A stretch of DNA of 33,881 nt. Source: an uncultured Alphaproteobacteria bacterium. GTDB taxonomy: Bacteria; Pseudomonadota; Alphaproteobacteria; Caulobacterales; Parvularculaceae. This document shows positions 30,140 through 33,881 of this stretch, in pieces. Within the stretch, counting starts at the first letter, position 1, and each line of letters opens with the position of its first letter. The stretch is taken from contig CALAZI010000232.1 of NCBI GenBank assembly GCA_937895955.1, positions 1-33,881 of the forward strand, written 5' to 3'. Made by a program: the position numbers and the translations under genes. The notes under the pieces were generated by a model. It made no database searches. It saw only the letters and a list, made by a program, of their open reading frames with translations, and was not told the origin of the DNA.

Positions 30140-30280
30140 CAAGCTGCGCTGTTGCGCCTACGCCGGGAGGGGATATTCCGGCGACGTAAAGCGACGATCG
30201 GACCTGCTAGCGGGGGGGCAACGCCGGCCCGAACGGGTGTCACTCACGCACTGTTACTCTAACGCCTCACCAAGGAACTT
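30106..30280 (-). ncRNA. Candidate structured small RNA or long lolA 3' UTR
   Basis: The 294-bp gap between lolA and the next minus-strand gene has no plausible reading frame but can fold extensively on the minus strand. An end-to-end helix UCCUUGG/CCAAGGA joins 30276-30270 with 30126-30120. GGCGUUAG (30266-30259) pairs with CUUGGCGCC (30143-30135, using G-U pairs). Short helices UGCG/CGCA, GUUGC/GCAAC and CGCCGG/CCGGCG lie inside, plus a CCCGUUCGGG hairpin, and the whole ends in an intrinsic terminator. I do not see SRP, tmRNA or RNase P signatures. A 6S-like RNA is possible by size but not shown. Confidence 0.4.
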
Positions 30281-30346
30281 TTCAATAGGGCTTACGAAAA
30301 AAAGCTTGCCTGTGATTCGGTTACACAAATTTTCGTGATCGGCTCT

Positions 30347-31117
30347 CTAATTGTTAATGAAGGCGCCGCCCGCCTCAGGCGCGCGGAAAAGCCGGTTTTC
30401 GAGCTTCGATCCCTCGACGGCGCCCTGCAGCGAGACAACCGTCACCCCGCCTTGCGGGTCGCGGATCGCCCATTCCTCGATCGAGAGTTTCGGCGCGCTC
30501 AGAACCAGCGTGATTTCGCCTTCGGTCTCTTCCTCATTCGAGACGTAGGTGACGGCGACGGCGTCAGCGGCGCGCTCGACCGATTTCAGCGTCGCATCGC
30601 CGATTTCTATTTTTTTGCTCAGCAGAAAGCGCAAAGGCGTTTTCTTGAGCGGATAGGAATCGGTCGTTTCAAGATCGGCGTTCTCCACATAGACGAGGCC
30701 GCCGGTCGCGACGATGGTGATCGGCGAGGGGTCGTCATAATCAAACCGGATTTGACCCGGCCGGCGCAGATAGAATTCGCCGGTCGCAACGGCGCCGTTC
30801 GGCGCCGTCTGCACGAATTGGCCGGACAGCGTCGTCAGGCCTTCAAGATAGGCGAGAACGTCCGCTGCGACCTTTTCATCGCTGCGGTCGGCGAATGCGA
30901 GGGCTTTCTCCTGGCGAACCGCCGGCGCCGTTTCGGCGAGCGCGACCTCAGCGGGGCGTTCAGCCCGGTTTGAGGCGCGCTCGGCGGAATCCGCCTTCGC
31001 CGCGACTGCCTTGGTCGAAACGACGGCGGGCGCCGGCTCCGCCGCGGCCGGGGCGGGCGGCGCAGCGGCGGCGTCGGCGAGAATGAAAGCGAGCGTCGAG
31101 ACAAAGGCGTTCAGCAT
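30347..31117 (-). CDS. lolA: Outer-membrane lipoprotein carrier protein LolA
   Basis: Periplasmic chaperone that ferries lipoproteins from LolCDE to the outer membrane. The 256-aa protein has an N-terminal signal (MLNAFVSTLAFILADAAAA), then an unusual Ala/Pro/Glu-rich low-complexity stretch (about 20-85). The LolA domain follows: LAYLEGLTTLSGQFVQTAPNGAVATGEFYLRRPGQIRFDY near 85-130 and SIEEWAIRDPQGGVTVVSLQG near 215-235. The linker makes it longer than E. coli LolA (about 200 aa). No LolB gene is in the window, as is usual in this class. Confidence 0.92.
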   Translation of the reverse strand: MLNAFVSTLAFILADAAAAPPAPAAAEPAPAVVSTKAVAAKADSAERASNRAERPAEVALAETAPAVRQEKALAFADRSDEKVAADVLAYLEGLTTLSGQFVQTAPNGAVATGEFYLRRPGQIRFDYDDPSPITIVATGGLVYVENADLETTDSYPLKKTPLRFLLSKKIEIGDATLKSVERAADAVAVTYVSNEEETEGEITLVLSAPKLSIEEWAIRDPQGGVTVVSLQGAVEGSKLENRLFRAPEAGGAFINN

Positions 31118-31248
31118 TCGGTTTCCTCTGTTTCGGCGGGCGTTCCCGCCATGGGGGCGAAGATGGCCGCCGGCGCCGACCGAAAGACGGCGCGGGCGCG
31201 CCCCAATTATGGCGCCGCCGGCGGGCGCCTCACAATCGCGCGAGAGTT

Positions 31249-31464
31249 CTAGCGGATCGCCGCGAGTTCGTCCTCGCTCACTTCGCGCGCCTCATCGACC
31301 AGCATGATCGGAATGCCGTCGCGAACGGGATAGGCGAGACGCGCCTTGGGGCTGATCAGCTCGCCGGCCTCGCGGCGATAGATGAGACGGCCCTTGGTCG
31401 CCGGGCATACGAGGATCTCAAGCAGTTTTTCGTCGACTTCTTTCAGATGCGGCTGTTCGCTCAT
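31249..31464 (-). CDS. Trm112-family protein
   Basis: A 71-aa protein of the Trm112/UPF0434 family, which in eukaryotes and archaea activates several methyltransferases. It has LLEILVCPATKGRLIY followed by LAYPVRDGIPIMLVDEAREV, the family core. Only one cysteine (in VCPATKG) remains of the zinc-ribbon set; alphaproteobacterial members often lack the others. It lies downstream of the LON-domain gene (24 bp) in a minus-strand operon. Confidence 0.92.
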   Translation of the reverse strand: MSEQPHLKEVDEKLLEILVCPATKGRLIYRREAGELISPKARLAYPVRDGIPIMLVDEAREVSEDELAAIR

Positions 31465-31488
31465 GTTCGGCTCTCCTGTCGCGCCGGC

Positions 31489-32160
31489 TCACTGGACCGT
31501 TTGACCTTCGGAGGGATCGCCCCCCATGCTCATCAGGGCGACAAGGCATTCGGCGCGATCGGCGATTGTCGGCGCTTCGAGCAGCGCCTGCTTTTCATTC
31601 GGCGCGAAAGGGCACCCCATAGCCAACGAATTGACGAGCGCATCGGTCGGCGCCTCGACCGCGGCGTCCCAGTCGGTGCTCAAATTCTCCGTTTCGAGAT
31701 AGGACCGCATCGCGTCAAGGAGGCGCTCCCGGTCGACACTCTCCGCGCTTTCATCAAGATCGGCGTCAGCGACAAAAGCGGAATAGTCGACTTCCGCCTG
31801 ACGATAGGGCGTCTCGACATCGAATTCGCGCTTGACGCCGAAGCGAAGCACGCCCGTCAACGTAATGAGATATCGTCCGTCGCCGGTTTCATTGAATGAG
31901 GTGATCCGACCGGCGCATCCGACGCCGTAGAGCGGCGCGGCGCCGGCGCCGTCGTCGCGCGGCTGGATCATGCCGATCGTCCGCGCCCCGGCGAGCGCGT
32001 CGTCGACCATCCGGAGATAGCGCGGCTCGAAAATATTCAACGGCAATTGGCCGTGCGGCAGGAGGATCGCGCCGGGAAGCGGAAAGACCGGGATGATCGA
32101 GGGCTGTTCGCGCCCGTGAACGCGCAGCGTCTTTTTATGAGCCCCGGCGCCGCCCGTCAT
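31489..32160 (-). CDS. LON peptidase N-terminal-domain protein
   Basis: A 223-aa protein containing only the LON substrate-binding domain (about residues 20-215): IPVFPLPGAILLPHGQLPLNIFEPRYLRMVDDALAG, then GCAGRITSFNETGDGRYLITLTGVLRF. There is no AAA+ or protease domain. The role is unknown; a protein-quality function is inferred from linkage to cnoX, whose stop overlaps its start by 4 bp (ATGA). Confidence 0.93.
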   Translation of the reverse strand: MTGGAGAHKKTLRVHGREQPSIIPVFPLPGAILLPHGQLPLNIFEPRYLRMVDDALAGARTIGMIQPRDDGAGAAPLYGVGCAGRITSFNETGDGRYLITLTGVLRFGVKREFDVETPYRQAEVDYSAFVADADLDESAESVDRERLLDAMRSYLETENLSTDWDAAVEAPTDALVNSLAMGCPFAPNEKQALLEAPTIADRAECLVALMSMGGDPSEGQTVQ

Positions 32161-33086
32161 GAGAACATGAGCGATGATAACCGGCGCCGCCCGCTCGCCG
32201 TTTCCGGATGCGTCGGCCCAAGCGCCTCAAAAATCGTCAACAGCTTTTTGCGCGCGGCTTCGTCATTCCATGCGCGATCGGCTGCGAACACAGCCAGCAA
32301 TTCGTCAATCGCCGACGTCATGTCACCGCGCGCGGCGTAGGCGTCGGCGAGATCAAGGCGCGCCTCATAATCTTTCGGATTCTTTGCGGCGCGCTGTTTC
32401 AGCTTTTCAATGTCGCCCGCCGCCTTGCCGGCGATTTCGATCTGCGCCCGCACCGAGGCGAGCGCGGCGTCGTTTTTCTTCGCCTCCGGCGCCAGCGCCA
32501 GCACCGCGCGCGCGCCGTCGACATCGCCGGTCGCTATCCGGCATTTGGCGAGCCCCGCGAGCGCGCGGACGAATATGTCGTCGCCGGCCTCTTCCGAGAC
32601 CTGCGCAATGTCGGCGAAGGCTTGCGCCGCGGCGGCGACATCGCCCGCCGCAAGCGCATCCTCGGCGGCCTCGAGCGCAGCGGCGAAGTCTGGCGCGCCG
32701 CCGGCCGCGGAACCGGCCGCGCTGGAAAGACGATCAATAAAAGCCTTGATCTGGCTTTCGGGAATTGCGCCCTGAAAGCCGTCGATGGGCCGCCCCTGAA
32801 AAAAGGCGTAAACGGTCGGCACCGACTGGATGCGCATTTGCGAGGCGAGCATCTGGTTCTTGTCGATGTCGATCTTGACCATCGACACGGCGCCCTTGGC
32901 CGCGACGACCGCCTTTTCCAGCGCCGGCGTCAGCTGCCGACACGGCCCGCACCAATCGGCCCAGAAATCGACGATGACCGGTCGCGCCATCGACGCCTCA
33001 AGAACGTCGCGCTCGAACGTTTCGATGGTCGCGTCCTTGATGAGGCCGTTTTTGCCCGTTTTCGGCTCCCTCGCGGTGAAATCCAT
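32157..33086 (-). CDS. cnoX: Thioredoxin-TPR chaperedoxin CnoX
   Basis: A 309-aa protein with an N-terminal thioredoxin domain (about 20-130) carrying the redox motif WCGPC (Cys46, Cys49). A C-terminal TPR-like helical region (about 140-309) follows, with KNPKDYEARLDLADAYAARGDMTSAIDELL. CnoX (YbbN) holds unfolding proteins during oxidative stress and delivers them to GroEL. Members with an intact CxxC, as in Caulobacter, are also active thioredoxins, so the same is expected here. It is the head of the cnoX-LON-trm112 operon and overlaps the LON gene by 4 bp. Confidence 0.93.
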   Translation of the reverse strand: MDFTAREPKTGKNGLIKDATIETFERDVLEASMARPVIVDFWADWCGPCRQLTPALEKAVVAAKGAVSMVKIDIDKNQMLASQMRIQSVPTVYAFFQGRPIDGFQGAIPESQIKAFIDRLSSAAGSAAGGAPDFAAALEAAEDALAAGDVAAAAQAFADIAQVSEEAGDDIFVRALAGLAKCRIATGDVDGARAVLALAPEAKKNDAALASVRAQIEIAGKAAGDIEKLKQRAAKNPKDYEARLDLADAYAARGDMTSAIDELLAVFAADRAWNDEAARKKLLTIFEALGPTHPETASGRRRLSSLMFS

Positions 33087-33155
33087 AAAGTCCTGCCTTT
33101 TCGCGTCTCTTAAATGAGGTCGCGCGCCGGCGAAGGCAACGCCCCGCGTAAATTT

Positions 33156-33680
33156 TCACATACCGGCCGGCGACAACGTCGGGGCGGCGAGGTCGACAAT
33201 ATCGGGCTTGAAGCCGCAGGCCTCGATGAATTTGAGAAGATCGGCGGGGGCGATCGCTGTCGACGCGGTGTTTTCGAGCGGGTGGAACCAGACCGTATCC
33301 CATCCCATCAACGCGGCGTCGACCGCAACCGACTGGAGCGCCCGCGCCGTTTCGTTGATGAGGGCGAACGGCGTGACGGCGCCGGGGATGACGCCCAGCG
33401 TCGCGGACATCAATTCAGGCTTGCCGAAGGAGAGGCGGCCCCTGGCGCCGGCGGCGCGGCCGTAGCCGACAATATCGACCGCCGTATCGCAATGCGCGAC
33501 GAGGAGAAACAGGCGGTCCTTTTTGTCTTTCAGAAAGAGGTTTTTCGAATGCCCGCCGGGCATTGACGCCTTGTAGTCCCGCCCCGCCTCGACGGTGAAA
33601 ATCGCCGGATGTTCAACCGTGCGATGCGCGATGCCGAGCGCGTCCAGAAAGCTGAAAAGTTCCTCTCGCGTCTTCGCCAT
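33156..33680 (-). CDS. YbaK/ProXp-type trans-editing deacylase
   Basis: A 174-aa YbaK-fold protein resembling the prolyl-tRNA synthetase editing domain family (PrdX/ProXp-ala), which removes alanine mischarged on tRNA-Pro. The core includes HPAIFTVEAGRD and GGHSKNLFLKDKKDRLFLLV with the expected substrate-site lysine. LSFGKPELMSATLGVIPGAVTPFALIN and the C-terminal FHPLENTASTAIAPADLLKFI follow. Start chosen at 33680 (MAKTREELFSFLDALGI); a longer frame to 33758 would run across the tRNA promoter. Confidence 0.92.
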   Translation of the reverse strand: MAKTREELFSFLDALGIAHRTVEHPAIFTVEAGRDYKASMPGGHSKNLFLKDKKDRLFLLVAHCDTAVDIVGYGRAAGARGRLSFGKPELMSATLGVIPGAVTPFALINETARALQSVAVDAALMGWDTVWFHPLENTASTAIAPADLLKFIEACGFKPDIVDLAAPTLSPAGM

Positions 33681-33732
33681 CGCCTCGCCTGACCGGTCGC
33701 ATAACGCCGCCGAAATAGCGCTTTCGGCCGCC

Positions 33733-33761
33733 TTGCCAATAGGGCGCCCCTCGTGCATATA
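33733..33761 (+). promoter_or_regulatory. Promoter of the tRNA-Gly gene
   Basis: TTGCCA (33733-33738), a 17-bp spacer and CATATA (33756-33761), followed by a GC-rich stretch as usual at stable-RNA promoters. Transcription would begin near 33768, about 35 nt before the tRNA. Confidence 0.6.
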
Positions 33762-33802
33762 GCGATCCCCGCCGCAGGGGCATCCCCGCGGCGCGCCAGT
33801 GA

Positions 33803-33877
33803 GCGGGCGTAGCTCAGGGGTAGAGCATCACCTTGCCAAGGTGAGGGTCGGGCGTTCGAATCGCCTCGCCCGCTCCA
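33803..33877 (+). tRNA. tRNA-Gly (anticodon GCC)
   Basis: A 75-nt cloverleaf. The acceptor stem pairs GCGGGCG (33803-33809) with CGCCCGC (33867-33873), with discriminator T and encoded CCA (33875-33877). The D arm is GCTC-AGGGGTA-GAGC. The anticodon stem TCACC/GGTGA encloses loop TTGCCAA with anticodon GCC (decodes GGC/GGU). The T arm is GGGCG-TTCGAAT-CGCCT. All standard positions are filled. A T run begins at the window end. Confidence 0.97.
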
Positions 33878-33881
33878 TTTT

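Noticed and set aside
30106..30280. Assignment of the structured region as 6S, SRP or tmRNA
   Set aside because: No SRP GGAA-loop signature, no tmRNA tag frame or tRNA-like end, and the internal loop is too asymmetric for a clear 6S fold.
31200..31225. GC-rich hairpin between lolA and the Trm112-like gene
   Set aside because: Stem of GGCGCC repeats without a T run; such short GC palindromes are common in this window.
1..33881. Mobile elements, prophage, CRISPR, restriction or antiphage systems
   Set aside because: No transposase, integrase, cas, nuclease-toxin or direct-repeat array was found; gene order and codon use are uniform housekeeping type.

Overview
This 33.9 kb window is a compact, high-GC stretch of bacterial chromosome. 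The gene set points to Alphaproteobacteria: an Irr-type Fur regulator, hemW behind rdgB, a CnoX-like thioredoxin next to a LON-domain protein and a Trm112-like protein, and mtaB-ftsY-yciB. I cannot name the genus. Almost everything is vertically inherited housekeeping DNA. I see no insertion sequence, prophage, CRISPR array or integron. Genes are closely packed with many 1-4 bp overlaps, including convergent genes that share or nearly share stop codons.

Layout. 1-5.3 kb: the start of an unidentified gene, hemD, divergent tsaD, a small-protein gene (40 aa) with its own promoter and terminator, a TetR regulator, gpsA, a membrane-anchored Cys-containing protein, and an Irr-like regulator. 5.3-10.3 kb: argG, two exported proteins (one S41 peptidase-like), arfB and rlmN. 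10.3-11.6 kb: a minus-strand cluster of an XRE regulator, a DUF2975 membrane protein and two microproteins (49 and 43 aa) behind an array of palindromes. 11.6-19.98 kb: rdgB-hemW, an LpoA-like lipoprotein, rsmI-yraN, a BON lipoprotein, gshB, a GT4 glycosyltransferase and a polytopic membrane protein. 20-25.9 kb: lptF-lptG, mtaB, a histone H1-like protein, ftsY and yciB. 25.9-30.1 kb: a NUDIX hydrolase, a MarR regulator with a Lys-rich tail, a SpoU methyltransferase, xthA, a TauE/SafE transporter and a hypothetical protein. 30.1-33.9 kb: a candidate structured RNA, lolA, trm112-like, LON-domain, cnoX, a ProXp-type editing protein and tRNA-Gly(GCC).

How genes work together. rsmI, rlmN, the SpoU methyltransferase, tsaD, mtaB, Trm112-like, arfB and ProXp-like serve RNA modification and translation quality control; tsaD and mtaB act in sequence on tRNA A37 (t6A to ms2t6A). 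lptF/lptG, lolA, the LpoA-like protein and the BON lipoprotein serve the envelope. hemD and Irr concern heme and iron.

The least explained parts are two independently regulated microprotein loci. The first is a TetR gene whose upstream 13-bp palindrome recurs, with one mismatch, at the promoter of the 40-aa membrane microprotein gene. The second is the XRE/DUF2975/microprotein operon, whose promoter is embedded in repeated TATCG-T5-CGATA-like palindromes shared with rdgB. The 40-aa and 43-aa microproteins share a membrane segment ending in a Y-x-(S/T)-A-I-G motif. A Lys/Ala-rich H1-like protein, a MarR protein with a similar tail and a structured RNA candidate downstream of lolA also deserve attention.
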